The translations under genes were made by a program, and so were the position numbers. 64,000 nucleotides of DNA from Bimastos eiseni (Eukaryota; Annelida; Clitellata; Crassiclitellata; Lumbricidae): the NCBI GenBank assembly GCA_959347315.1, contig OY365814.1:32879759-32943758 (forward strand), read 5' to 3'. Below are positions 1 through 9,870 of the stretch, piece after piece; the first letter of the stretch is position 1; each line of letters starts with the position of its first letter. The notes beneath the pieces were generated by a model, which was not told the DNA's origin, did not search any database, and saw nothing but the letters and a program-made list of their open reading frames with translations.

Positions 1-84
1 ACACACACACACACACACATACACACACGTATATATATATATGCATGTATATATATATTATATATATATATATATATATATTAG
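1..84. repeat. (AC)n and (TA)n microsatellite
   Basis: The window opens inside an (AC)n run and passes into (TA)n. The left boundary is not visible. Confidence 0.95.
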
Positions 85-416
85 TATATATTGCAATGTT
101 AAGAGTTCCGGTGATATTAGGGTGTTTGATGCTTGCCCCTGCTCAACGTATTATCAGAATTTATGAAGCTTTTGACACGAGCGACCGATGTAACTCAAAA
201 CCCATGGGACAGGAAATAGGCAGAGGACTCGGAACATGGAGAACGGGGAGGTAGGAGGAGTGGGAGACGGAGAAGAAGAGGCAGAGGAAGGGGAGGAGAA
301 GGAAAGTTGGCTGTTGGGAGGAAGAGGGGGAGGAAGTGAGGGAGGAAGACCTTGACAACACGGCATTTGCGCATAGAGCCATGCATGGCCGTTGGAACAC
401 GTGTAAATGTTCCAGT

Positions 417-483
417 CTATCTGTCTGTCTGTCTATCCATCTATCTGTCTGTCTGTCTATCAGTCTTTCTGTCTGTTTGTCTG
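417..483. repeat. (TCTG)n microsatellite
   Basis: Imperfect tetranucleotide run of TCTG/TCTA. The purine-rich GGAGGAAG stretch at 240-350 just upstream is also low complexity. Short open frames across both are compositional. Confidence 0.9.
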
Positions 484-894
484 CTTACTCTTCTCTATAG
501 TCAGCATGCGACTATCAGTGTTTTCTTATTACGCAGTCATTTGATAAGTCCATCAGTAAGCATGCTGGAATATCAAAGGAAGGGTCACAGGTTCAAACTC
601 CACCAGAACAGAGGTATGGCCTGAATTTCCTGCGTCCAATACATCTATGATCAGTACATCGTGCGTATAATGTCAGTGAGAGATTGAGACGACGAGTGTG
701 AGGAATGGCCACCTGTCTTCGTATGCTGAGGTCAAGAAATTAAGTCGCCAGCACTTCATACTATGGCTGCTTCACGGCTTGCTCAATTTCAGCAGTTTAC
801 GTTGTATCAAACACAGTCGATTAGCAGTTTCGCAAACAATGAAGAACATATATCTAGCATGATTTCAAATTTCGATGTAGTGTTGAAGTAGTTA

Positions 895-1080
895 TAGTTT
901 AATGACACTGTGTAATAACTAAGTTAATTGGCGTCACTCTCCTCCTTTATCCATGCTTGGGACTGGCGCTGCCTGAATGCAAGCAGTTGTGGAGTTATCT
1001 CGGCTGTTGGTTTTCTTTTGCATGAACTTATCATAGGGTTGATGAGAACCGTTTAAAACGTGTCTCATGGGGAAATTCTA
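895..1080 (+). repeat. R1 repeat, B1 module
   Basis: Carries TTTAATGACACTGTGT, then CTCCTCCTTTATCC and GCTTGGGACTGGCGCTG, the B1 signature seen throughout the window. A degraded B2 start (CCGTTTAAAACGTGTCT) follows near 1050. Confidence 0.75.
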
Positions 1081-1116
1081 CCTCTACGTATACTAGGTAC
1101 GTATGCGATATAAATT

Positions 1117-1182
1117 ATTAATTCACAGTTTAACGTCGTCATATGACATCTATGGCCGTTGACGACAATTTGAAACGTTTAC
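1117..1182 (-). repeat. R1/A terminal motif
   Basis: CAGTTTAACGTCGTCATATG followed by CCGTTGACGACA. It recurs almost unchanged at 6288-6335 and in reverse at 56190-56225, and matches the outer end of module A. Confidence 0.65.
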
Positions 1183-1221
1183 AGTCAAAATTAATAATGC
1201 TTCGCTTATCAGTTTTCAGTT

Positions 1222-1608
1222 TTCTCTTGCAGAATCACTGGAAATTCTGGATTCGAGAGAAAGGACTACATGAAGGTGGGATCTCCTAGAAGCCTCGAAG
1301 GTCAGCACTCTGGTGAGCCGCGTCTTCGAATTACACAACCGAAGAAAAAGTACAAGTCGAATATAACAAGTAATAATTCGAAACTTGATAATATGCAAAA
1401 TGTTATGTTATGTAATGCAAGTTGTGTGGATGTGTGTGAGAGATATGTTGATGCTGATGGTAAATGTGTTGATGAGATACGTGTTAAGAATTCTGAAACA
1501 TATCAAGATTCAATTGAAGATGACGTTTTGGATGTAATTATTCCGGAAATTGATGCGGAAAAGAACATTGTAATGAAGAGTGGTGTAAATGAGCAAAATG
1601 AATGTTAA
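1222..1608 (+). pseudogene. ORF1 (gag-like) fragment related to the 27.6 kb LINE
   Basis: Bases 1230-1373 match bases 28066-28200 of the intact ORF1: both encode SLEGQHSGEPRLR followed by a Lys-rich stretch and SNITS. After 1373 the frame stays open to 1608 but the sequence diverges into an acidic segment (DVLDVIIPEID) that only loosely resembles the acidic part of ORF1. No zinc knuckles follow. The homology starts within TTTTCTCTTGCAG, which would serve as a 3' splice site, but the same CTCTTGCAGA also lies inside ORF1, so it is probably just inherited sequence. I read this as a truncated copy from a related but different subfamily. Confidence 0.7.
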
Positions 1609-1675
1609 GTAACTGGCACACGGATTGCACTTAAAGAACTGGAACAAGATACAATTTTTCTATAGAGTAAGCAAA

Positions 1676-1860
1676 AATCATATTAAAGGTGTCCTAAGGC
1701 GCAATTATTGCAGCGTATGGATTGTGTCGAGACCAGCGGATTCTAATGTTAGTATGGTTGCAATTACCGTTTAACGAGACTGTGTGAAAAAACAAAGATT
1801 ATTGGTCTTCCTCCATCTTTATCTAAGCTTGGGACTGATACTGTTAGACAGCGAGCAGCA
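1676..1860 (+). repeat. R1 repeat, B2 and B1 fragments
   Basis: B2-like ATTAAAGGTGTCCTAAGGCGC at about 1682 is followed by B1-like CGTTTAACGAGACTGTGTG and AAGCTTGGGACTGATACTG. The order is broken, so this is probably two partial copies. Confidence 0.65.
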
Positions 1861-1935
1861 TGGAATGTTTGGCCACGTGTCTTTTGTGTGTCTCACACCT
1901 AGTGTGCATCGGTTAACTTATCACCGAAATTAATC

Positions 1936-2153
1936 ACCGAAATTTGATACCGCCCTTCTTCCAACATCTTTTGCTCAGAAGTGCATGCACACGCCTCGAT
2001 GGCGCAATTGCAGCTGTACTGCAGAGCAATGGTGCGCGAAGGACTTGCTCAAGGTCCCTACACAGTGACGCCTCGGACGAGGGTCGAACCCGCTAGCTCA
2101 ATACACACTGAACGTTACGGGCTGACCGCTCTAACCGATTGGCCACTGTACCA
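1936..2153 (-). mobile_element. tRNA-derived SINE
   Basis: Read on the - strand it begins with a tRNA-like head: box A TGGCCAATCGGTTAGAGCGG and box B GGGTTCGACC. A tail containing CACTGTGTAGGGACCTTGAG ends in GGTATCAAATTTCGG. The same unit occurs at 45477-45655 (+) and, interrupted by a transposon, at 35930-36775 (-). The head resembles Leu/Ser-type tRNA, but the sequence is far longer than a tRNA and repeated. Confidence 0.85.
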
Positions 2154-2470
2154 CACAGCGTGTGATAACATAGATCATTAGCGTCGCCTCCCACTTTATC
2201 CAAGCTTGGGACTGGTACTGCAAGCAGTGGAGGATTTATGCTTTAGGGTTTTTCTGACGCTCTTTATTATAATTATTTGTTTGAAGAATCCATTTGGAAG
2301 ATTATTTAATGCGCATTTTACTGATGTGAGCTCCAACCAAACGAGGTTTGCAGAAGCATTTGTATATATATATTATATATAGTACTGGTTATCTACATTT
2401 TAAGGGTGTCTAAAGACATCGCACAAAGGGATTGGATTCTGGGTTGCATCCGTTGCCTTCTTCTGGCCTG
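2154..2470 (+). repeat. R1 repeat, B1 and B2 fragments
   Basis: GTGTGATAACATAGATCATTAG and AAGCTTGGGACTGGTACTG (B1) are followed by decayed B2 starts near 2280-2310 and at 2395 (TTTTAAGGGTGTCTAAAG). Confidence 0.65.
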
Positions 2471-2672
2471 CGAGGATGGGTTCATAATCAGTACATGACC
2501 TACGAAAGACATCTGGCTGTGGCTTGAATATAGACACAATGGCAACGTCGACATGATGCAATAGTGCATGGATATACAATCTGCACTGTGCTGCTTGACT
2601 TTAATATTGCAATAATAAATATGATTAAGAATCTCAATATGGTGTTCTGACTGTCTTACAGAATCTGCTTAT

Positions 2673-2683
2673 CTGTCTCTCTA

Positions 2684-2714
<31 letters not shown>

Positions 2715-2716
2715 GC
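2673..2716. repeat. (CTGT)n microsatellite
   Basis: Short CTGT run. No gene was recognised between 2470 and 3030. Confidence 0.9.
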
Positions 2717-3029
2717 AAAACGAATTTTTAGACGACGATAGCGACTATCATACTGACCGGAAGCCCAGCAATAAAAGACTGGCGATAACAAAGTCAACTT
2801 ATATCGCGCCACAATACGAAGGAAACATTGTTTCCGCGGACGACACCAGGTGGCCACACCCTTGCAGCGCCATCTGTCGTCAATCGCGACGTCACCGCAA
2901 CCATGAAGATGCTAATTTAATCTCAATCTGATTGTCCACGGGCTTTACCTAGCGCCAATCACAGACGCTCTATGTGGTTAGATGTCCGGGATCCACTTTC
3001 GTTTGTTTGCCGATGCGCACTTGAGACAA

Positions 3030-3275
3030 ACGGCCGCCAGATGACACTAAATGCTTCCGGAAAAATTACATCGGGTGAAGTAAGATTCCGGTTTGTTACA
3101 GTCGGCTTTGATTCGTCGTTCAGGATATGTTGTCACCCGGTGCGATTTCCCAGGCATCGATTAGTGTCATCTGGCGGTCGTGAAAATCGCATCGGGTGAG
3201 GTCAGATTCTGGTTTACGATGGGCAGCTTTGACGAGCCGTCGTTTCGGATATGTCGTCATCCAGTGCGATTTGCT
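3030..3275. repeat. Local direct duplication, about 90 bp units
   Basis: Bases 3060-3148 and 3182-3272 are diverged direct copies: both contain CATCGGGTGA, a GATTC-GGTTT segment and a GGATATG-TGTC/GTC core ending in GTGCGATTT. An inverted pair, GCCAGATGACACTAA and TTAGTGTCATCTGGC, brackets the first copy. The area is richer in CpG than its surroundings. Function unknown. Confidence 0.65.
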
Positions 3276-3469
3276 TCCTGGATGGGAACGCATGCGGTTT
3301 GCCTGTGAGTGGATCGTGTACTGTGGCGCCGCCTGGTCTAGTCTGATGCGCTGAATCCTGCGGCGATTGCACTTAAAACACAGCGCTCTGCCCGTTTCAG
3401 CTCTCACGGATTCTTGTCATCGGCGCTTTATCGAAGTATCAGCCAACCCTCCAACTTCGAAGTGTCAGA

Positions 3470-3660
3470 CAATGATGATGACGACGACGACGATGACGAC
3501 GACGATGATGATGATGTTGATGTTGATGATAGTGATGATGACGATGAACAAGCAAAAGAAGAGGAAAAAGAGGAAGAAGAGCGTGGACGAGGAGAATTAG
3601 AAGATGGAGAGGGAGAAGGAAAAGAATCATGACGACGACGATGATGATAATTATGATGGC
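3470..3660. repeat. (GAY)n and purine-rich low-complexity tract
   Basis: A GAT/GAC trinucleotide run followed by a GAA/GAG run. It creates an open frame of almost only Asp and Glu, which I do not treat as a gene. Confidence 0.9.
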
Positions 3661-3847
3661 GACGACGTTTATGCTGATTACGATGACTAGACTAATTCCG
3701 GACGATGTCATAAACTAAGAATTATTCTCTAAAGAGTAAACGCAGACATTTCGACAGAATCGGCTTTCCATAAATATAATGTCCCTCCATGTAATTATGA
3801 ATGAACAGATGTGTCGCTTTCTAGACCTTCTAAATGACTGCAGATAA

Positions 3848-3884
3848 GTGGAAGAAGGGTGGTATCAAATTTCGGTGATAAGTA
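3848..3884 (+). repeat. SINE 3' tail fragment
   Basis: GGAAGAAGGGTGGTATCAAATTTCGG matches the 3' tail of the tRNA-derived SINE (compare 1936-1966 and 35930-35955 on the other strand). The head is missing. Confidence 0.55.
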
Positions 3885-4055
3885 ATTAGTAGACGTAGCC
3901 TTAATTAGACCAGCCTCCCCACCCACCTACTTGCCACCTAGGCTCACATACCTGATCTTATCAAAACTTACTACAAGCATGTAATTATATGATGCCTACT
4001 CTAAAACACAAACAAGCACTACTCTAACGCTCGCACGTGCTCGTGGGAGTACGCA

Positions 4056-4057
<2 letters not shown>

Positions 4058-4114
<57 letters not shown>
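4058..4114. repeat. (AT)n microsatellite
   Basis: Nearly perfect AT run of about 57 bases. Confidence 0.95.
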
Positions 4115-4117
<3 letters not shown>

Positions 4118-4366
4118 CATGTCTTAATGAACTTCGTGCGGTCCTTGCATTAGCACCGTGCAATGGATTCGTTCCGTGCAGCATACAACGTACACCTCGT
4201 GCATTAAGCATCGAATGCGCATTAGCGTTGGACCGTTAGTTCGTCGGCTGAGCTCAGTGGTCATATGATATCCATGTGAAATCGAATGGCTAGGGTTCGA
4301 ATATAGAGAATATAAGGGTTCTTAGGTTCAAATGATGTCGAATATGAGACTCCTCCTATATCGAAT

Positions 4367-4946
4367 CTATTTGACTACAGAATGAGTACATCGACTGTAC
4401 ACTGTCGTCGGGAAGGCAAGGGGTGAGAAGAGAGGACCGTGCGTCCGCCCTCGTGCGCCGAGTCTAAGAAAACGGAGTCGGTGACGCATAATGACTCGTT
4501 GCAACTTCCAATGGATCACCCAAAGAGATTGAAGTAACCCATTAGACTGTTAATAGTTTTCAAACAGTTTCTACAGAACCATTCCTCTTACGATTGAATC
4601 GACAGATAATAATATATTATCGTCGCAGTCGACTTACCTTGGCTTGACTTCGCCCACACCTACCACGTCAACCTTGGAATTACCTGCAGCCTTGGAAGAA
4701 CAGGACGGTAACAGAATAACGATATCGATAACGGTAACTATATCGGTAACGGTAACGATGACGTTGACGATGCTGGTAGCAGTGCTAAAACCAATTCCAA
4801 TGTCAATAACAATAGCAATAATAATAACGATAAAAACAATGTCTTGTCTTACCCTTCTTGTAGGGTGTCGCGGATAGAGTTCCAGTGATGAGGCTGGAAC
4901 AGACGACTAAAGAGATGAGAACAAGAATTGCGTCTGATAAACCCAT
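4367..4946 (-). CDS. Putative secreted peptide precursor, three exons
   Basis: Seen: the ATG at 4946-4944 opens exon 1 (to 4853), which encodes a hydrophobic N-terminus (MGLSDAILVLISLVV, small residues to about Ala26) typical of a signal peptide, then TPYKK, then a GG|GTAAGA donor. Exon 2 (4683-4638) follows a CTGCAG acceptor in matching phase, encodes NSKVDVVGVGEVKP, and ends with AAG|GTAAGT. Exon 3 (4463-4367) follows a TTTTCTTAG acceptor and runs to TAG. The total is 78 residues with a mature part of about 52. Inference: a small secreted protein or peptide hormone precursor. The exon 2-3 junction creates KPRLG, but no basic residue follows the Gly directly, so amidation is doubtful. Exons 1 and 2 are fairly well supported; exon 3 is much less certain. 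I recognise no family. A TATA box and an X-box/CCAAT array lie upstream on this strand. Confidence 0.42.
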
Positions 4947-4990
4947 TCTGAGATCGATGAAGGTGAACTCTGAGTTTAGGTAAGCTATCA

Positions 4991-5009
4991 GATGTTCCTA
5001 TATATAATC
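4991..5009 (-). promoter_or_regulatory. TATA box for the minus-strand peptide gene
   Basis: On the - strand this reads ATTATATATAGGAACATC, and its TATA core lies about 55 bases before the ATG at 4946. The same 19 bases recur at 5769-5787. A promoter role is inferred from position. Confidence 0.4.
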
Positions 5010-5107
5010 CAGGCCTCACTCGGACAGAAGACCGGCGAGTAGACCTAACAGCAGAACAGATGTTACTCTGGGCGTACTCGAATCTAATCTATTTTACTCC
5101 TTTGTAG

Positions 5108-5251
5108 TCACTCCAATAGGGTCACTGTGGAAACGAACAAGGCACCAGTTGATTTAATCAATCCAATGGCGTCGCTATGGAAACGCACAGGGCACCAGAC
5201 GATCTAATCACTCCAATAGCGTCGCTATGGAAACGCGCAGGTTACCAGCGG
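5108..5251. promoter_or_regulatory. 50-bp tandem array of CCAAT and X-box-like sites
   Basis: Three units start at 5108, 5158 and 5208, a period of exactly 50 bp. Each has CCAAT (5113, 5163, 5213) followed by an X-box-like 14-mer at 5121, 5171 and 5221. Units 2 and 3 carry GTCGCTATGGAAAC, which fits the RFX/DAF-19 consensus RYYNYYATRRNRAC; unit 1 has one mismatch. RFX and NF-Y are known to bind adjacent X and CCAAT boxes. Control of the peptide gene is inferred. No gene was recognised from 5252 to 5790. Confidence 0.5.
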
Positions 5252-5792
5252 ACGTCTTAATAAGCCGTAATCCGTTTTATACGAATGAACTCCGTCGCAA
5301 TTAGACTCCAAGACCTTCGATACTCGGTCGCTCTTTTTTCTTTATACCTTCCACGGCCTACCCTTAGGCCTACGAGGCTTTGTCTCCTAGAACAATGCTA
5401 CCAGATACGCTCTTATTGACGCAGACCTACTAACTCTTCACTGGCTGGCACTAGAGATCGGCTAACGTATGCGTCACTGACGTTTTCGCATCGACTGCTA
5501 ACGGGTTCTGTTCTACGGCGGCTCCTCTTCGCCTGTCTGCTTCGGGTCGTCTCTCATGCCTACTGTGTTTGAGAATGCGATGCTATAGCCACCTTGCGAA
5601 TGAACGGGAAATGCGGGTATTGTGTGTCACCTGACGAGTAGGACATCAGCTAATTGGCGAATGCGATTTGGTGATGATCTGAATGTTACCGCTTAGGGTT
5701 TAGAATTTGCATAGGGAGATTTTTTTAATGTGTGCATCGCACTTACTTGGTGGTTTTAAGTGTAAGTGGATGTTCCTATATATAATCTAGCT

Positions 5793-6230
<438 letters not shown>

Positions 6231-6280
6231 CACGGGCCTTATACGTGAAAGCCAGAACTATTCTATAATTTATTATTAGT

Positions 6281-6345
6281 CCACAGTTTAACGTCGTCAT
6301 ATGACATCTATGGCCGTTGACGACAATTTTAAACATTTACAGTAC
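6281..6345 (-). repeat. R1/A terminal motif
   Basis: Nearly identical to 1117-1182: CAGTTTAACGTCGTCATATG then GGCCGTTGACGACA. AT-rich sequence from 6345 to 6780 shows nothing else recognisable. Confidence 0.65.
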
Positions 6346-6779
6346 AATGCAAAGAAATTCATAGCGTCCGAAAGACACCATTTAAAACTGTCTGAATTTT
6401 AAACCGTCATTAGTGTTCATTGTTTTACAACATAAATAATAATGGTATTAATAACATCATTAATACATGTAATATAGTATTTCATGCAAATGTAACAATA
6501 TTTGCATTAATATTTGTAAGCAGAAATCTTCAAAATAAAAGAAATTGTGTATGACCAGTCTCTATGTACATTATGTAATCATCAAACTTTTAAAGAATCT
6601 TTTAACGTGAAATTTTTACATAATGTTCTTATTCTATCAGACATTACTACAGAAATATTTTCATATAATGTATATTAATAACATTCGATTATCATATTAG
6701 ACCAAAATGTAGTTTAGTGAATCTTAGCATGAATCTAAATTTGACGGTTTGCGTAAATATAGAGTAAAGAACATACGTT

Positions 6780-7060
6780 GAAAAGGTGTCTAAGCGCGCT
6801 TTAAAATGCCGCGTATAGTGTTGTTTGCCAGTCATTGATTGTATTACATTCAACAGTTTCATGGCGTTCAATGCATCAAAGGACCTTTTTGAAAATAGAA
6901 GGTCTTAGAGTTTTAAGTTTGTCAGTTTAAATTATCAGTCAGATAAAAATCGAGATAAAATGAAAATATCTCAAAATCGATACAGCATAATATTCCGTTA
7001 TGATGTTGACAAATTGTTTTACTATAATTATTATTGCAATTATTGCAAATGTTTGGAAAT
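6780..7060 (+). repeat. R1 repeat, B2-B3 with K-like tail
   Basis: AAAAGGTGTCTAAGCGCGC at 6785, CAACAGTTTCATGGCGTTCA, then ATCAGTCAGATAAA. A K-like ATAATATTCCGTTATGAT follows near 6995. From 7060 to 7915 I see only AT-rich unique sequence and a short (CTGT)n at 7636. Confidence 0.7.
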
Positions 7061-7914
7061 TGAAAATATTTTATGCTTTAGGTAAATATTTGACAAAGTT
7101 ATCATATTTAGCGTGGCTGATGCTATTAAAATCTGTCATGAATCTGTAATATAAATTATTAGAAGAGAAATCCGAAGAGATGGATGTTGCAACTGGAAAT
7201 ACTTGGAAAGAACAAGGTTGCGTTAAACAAATACTTAGCAACTAACGTCGTTAGTTCTGAGTGCGAACGTCGAAGAGGTGCAGGGACAGCTTTAAGTAAA
7301 TGTAAAGCAAAGGTGAAATTGAATTAATATCTTACGATCGTCAGGTACTACTTTTCAATTAAAAGATGGTTTACATTAAAATAAATGTTTATTCGTTTTT
7401 TGCTGTCTAATTTCATGCTTTGATTTATTATCGATTAGAAGATTGCTTAAATTAAAATAGATGGTCATTTGTTTTGTTTTCTAAATTTATTTGCACTATT
7501 AAAATAGTTTAGCTGGGTCACAGAGGGGGAATCCGAGGAGAATTGTCCTACGGGGGGAAATATCCGGGGGAAATGCCTAGACCCCACCAGCTGGAACAGT
7601 CTCCCATTTCCTCTTCGGAAGGAGCTGCTCTCTTCTGTCTGTCTGTCTGTCTCTCTCTTGTTTCTATTTAAACTTAACTCTTTACTGATTAACATAGTTT
7701 ATCTCTATACTGACCACTATTTGCTTGTGCTATAGCTTTATTACTAGGGTGGACCTAACTCGCGGATCCTTTTGGACCCTAATTGGGTCTCCTGTGCATC
7801 TCTCATCGTACTCTCACTTAGCACCAACGTTAATTTATTAAAGGGTTATCTGTTGTTATTTCTTGGCTGTGAAGTTTGGTTAATTGTATGTTATTTGGCC
7901 AGATACATTGTTTG

Positions 7915-8050
7915 CTTGATTGAGTCAGGTCTGACAATCAAATACCGATTTAGGCGACATTGTTTCATTAATACAGTTCTTAGCCAAAGCATCTCCATAA
8001 ACACCTTCATCAAGGTGACATCACAGGCTATAAATTTAACTGCACAGAAA
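7915..8050 (+). repeat. R1 repeat, B3 module
   Basis: GAGTCAGGTCTGACAATCAAA, ACCGATTTAGGCGACATTG, then GCATCTCCATAAACACCTTC and AGGTGACATCACAGGCTATA. It ends where the CR1/L2-like element begins. Confidence 0.8.
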
Positions 8051-8325
8051 ACGGTTTTTAAGTAATCTGGACTCTACGAGTCAGCGGGAACCAGTAGACG
8101 TGCAGCGCTCTTTCCTAATCTTTCCTAAATCTTGGCGTCTTTTCAACATAGATAAATTTTCTTTTTCTTTGGAGTACTCGTCTTTACCAAGTGAGTCCGT
8201 TCCATTACTTTTCACTGCATTTTAACTAATATCTCAAACAATATTCACCCTTCACCATGCATTCTTTGTCATCATTTCATTCCAGCCATCGCAAATAGTG
8301 GACTCGTCCATTTTCAAACGCCATA

Positions 8326-9194
8326 ATGAGTTTGTCAATCATCCTGCTTCTTTCCATCCTTAGATTACTCACCGCATATCACATTCAATTTAATCCCTCT
8401 GGGCCCTCCATAACCTACATTCCGTTCTCATCGAGACAAAGCCCCGCCTCCTTTGACACAGCGACAAGACAATATGGATACATGTCGTACAAACCTTTGG
8501 CTCATTTACTTACAAATAGGCGTAAAAGACAACTCCAGCATCCAATTTACAACAACTTTTTTTCATGCTAATTTTACTTTCTGGAGACACACGTGTAAAC
8601 CCGGGTCCAATAAATAGCTATGCAGCTCCTCGTCCTCCCCCTCCCTCTGTTCCAACCGCTTCCACTACGGAAACTGCCCTTCCTCCTTCTCCTCCATCTC
8701 CTCCAAATAAATTCGTACTTTGTACTTTAAAGATACGCTCACTGTTACATCCAGCGCACTCAGCAGAAATTAAAGATTTGGCTCAATCATCCCACCCTCC
8801 AGATCTTTTTGCACGAACAGAAACCCGGTTCAACTCAAGCACAACTCTTGCCCAGTACCAAGACTGCATACTCTCCGGCTATCATCTCCACAGCACACCT
8901 CGCCCTTCTAAGTCCGCAACCGTCACGTATAATTCCTATCTCCAGGCTTTCAAATCTTTCCGTCGACGCCTCGAGCGCATCTACAAGCGAACCCGTAATC
9001 CTCAAGTGCTCTCTGCCCTAAAATCTGCTACAAATAAATACCACGACCCTCTGGCTAAGGCTAAAACGAACTTCTATTCCTCGTTGGTCCAATCCCGATC
9101 TTCTAATCCTCGACTTCTTTGGAAAACTGTAAATCAACTCCTCCATCGAATTCTTCCAGCTCACTTCCAAACTCACTTCCATCTTCTTCTATAG
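8326..9194 (+). pseudogene. CR1/L2 ORF, N-terminal part: leader, 2A-like motif, endonuclease remnant
   Basis: Frame 8326-8571 starts MSLSIILLLSILRLLTAYH, hydrophobic like a signal sequence. A shift in the T-run at 8558-8565 moves to the frame of 8565-9194, which begins LLSGDTRVNPGP. GDxExNPGP is the 2A ribosome-skipping consensus, known near the N-terminus of some APE-type LINEs; here the Glu is Arg. A Pro-rich stretch follows, then an endonuclease-like start (LCTLKIRSLLHP, PDLFARTETRF). About residue 115 it jumps to linker sequence (LERIYKRTRNPQVLSALK, LWKTVNQLLHR), so the endonuclease catalytic core is deleted. Confidence 0.8.
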
Positions 9195-9870
9195 CTGAAT
9201 CGTTCTGTTCTTCTTCTCTGGAAAAATTACTGCATTCTGTCTCTCTCTCTCTTCAATCACTCATTTCCAAAACCACAATCGATCCACTTCCAAAAGTTTC
9301 CTCCTCTATTCGTGACTCTTCCGCTTCCCCACCTCCATCATCAGTATCCACCTTCGAACCAACATCAGAGACAGAAATACTCAATATGCTACAATCTCTT
9401 CCTAACAAGCAGTGCGAACTCGACCCTATACCTACCTCCTTACTGAAAGACTGCGCATCAATCCCTGTTCCTGTCATTACCATAATAATCAACCTCTCTC
9501 TATCTATTGGCAACTTTCCACAACTCTTCAAACATTCTTTAGTCACTCCACTCCTCAAGAAACCATCGCTCGACAAAGAAATCCTTTCAAACTATCGACT
9601 TGTATCCAACCTGTCATTCATTTCTAAATTACTCGAACGCATTGTCTTGTCCCGGATAAATGACTACCTAACTTCTAACTCGCTCCTAAATCCACACCAG
9701 TCTGGCTTTACCAAGCGGCACTCAACAGAAACTCTCCTCACCTCCTTTTACAATAAACTGACGACACGCAGTTATTCATATCTATCTCTCCAACCAGCTT
9801 CTCCAACTCCATCGATAACCTGCTCCATGTCGTCACCAAAATCTCATCCTGGATGACCTCAAATCTCCTC
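9119..9870 (+). pseudogene. CR1/L2 ORF, reverse transcriptase N-terminal part
   Basis: Encodes ETEILNMLQSLPNKQCELDPIPTSLLKD and then LVTPLLKKPSLDKEILSNYR, SFISKLLERIVLSRINDYL and HQSGFTKRHSTETLL, the classic RT blocks before domain A. At about 9757 the sequence jumps straight to DDTQLFIS, which normally follows the YADD active site, with a frame change. The RT core with the first catalytic Asp and domain B is therefore missing. The antisense open frame at 9253-9576 is a shadow. Confidence 0.85.

Noticed and set aside
3414..3632. 72-codon acidic open frame (poly-Asp, poly-Glu)
   Set aside because: Produced entirely by GAY and GAA/GAG low-complexity DNA, with no splice or start context and an equally open frame on the other strand.
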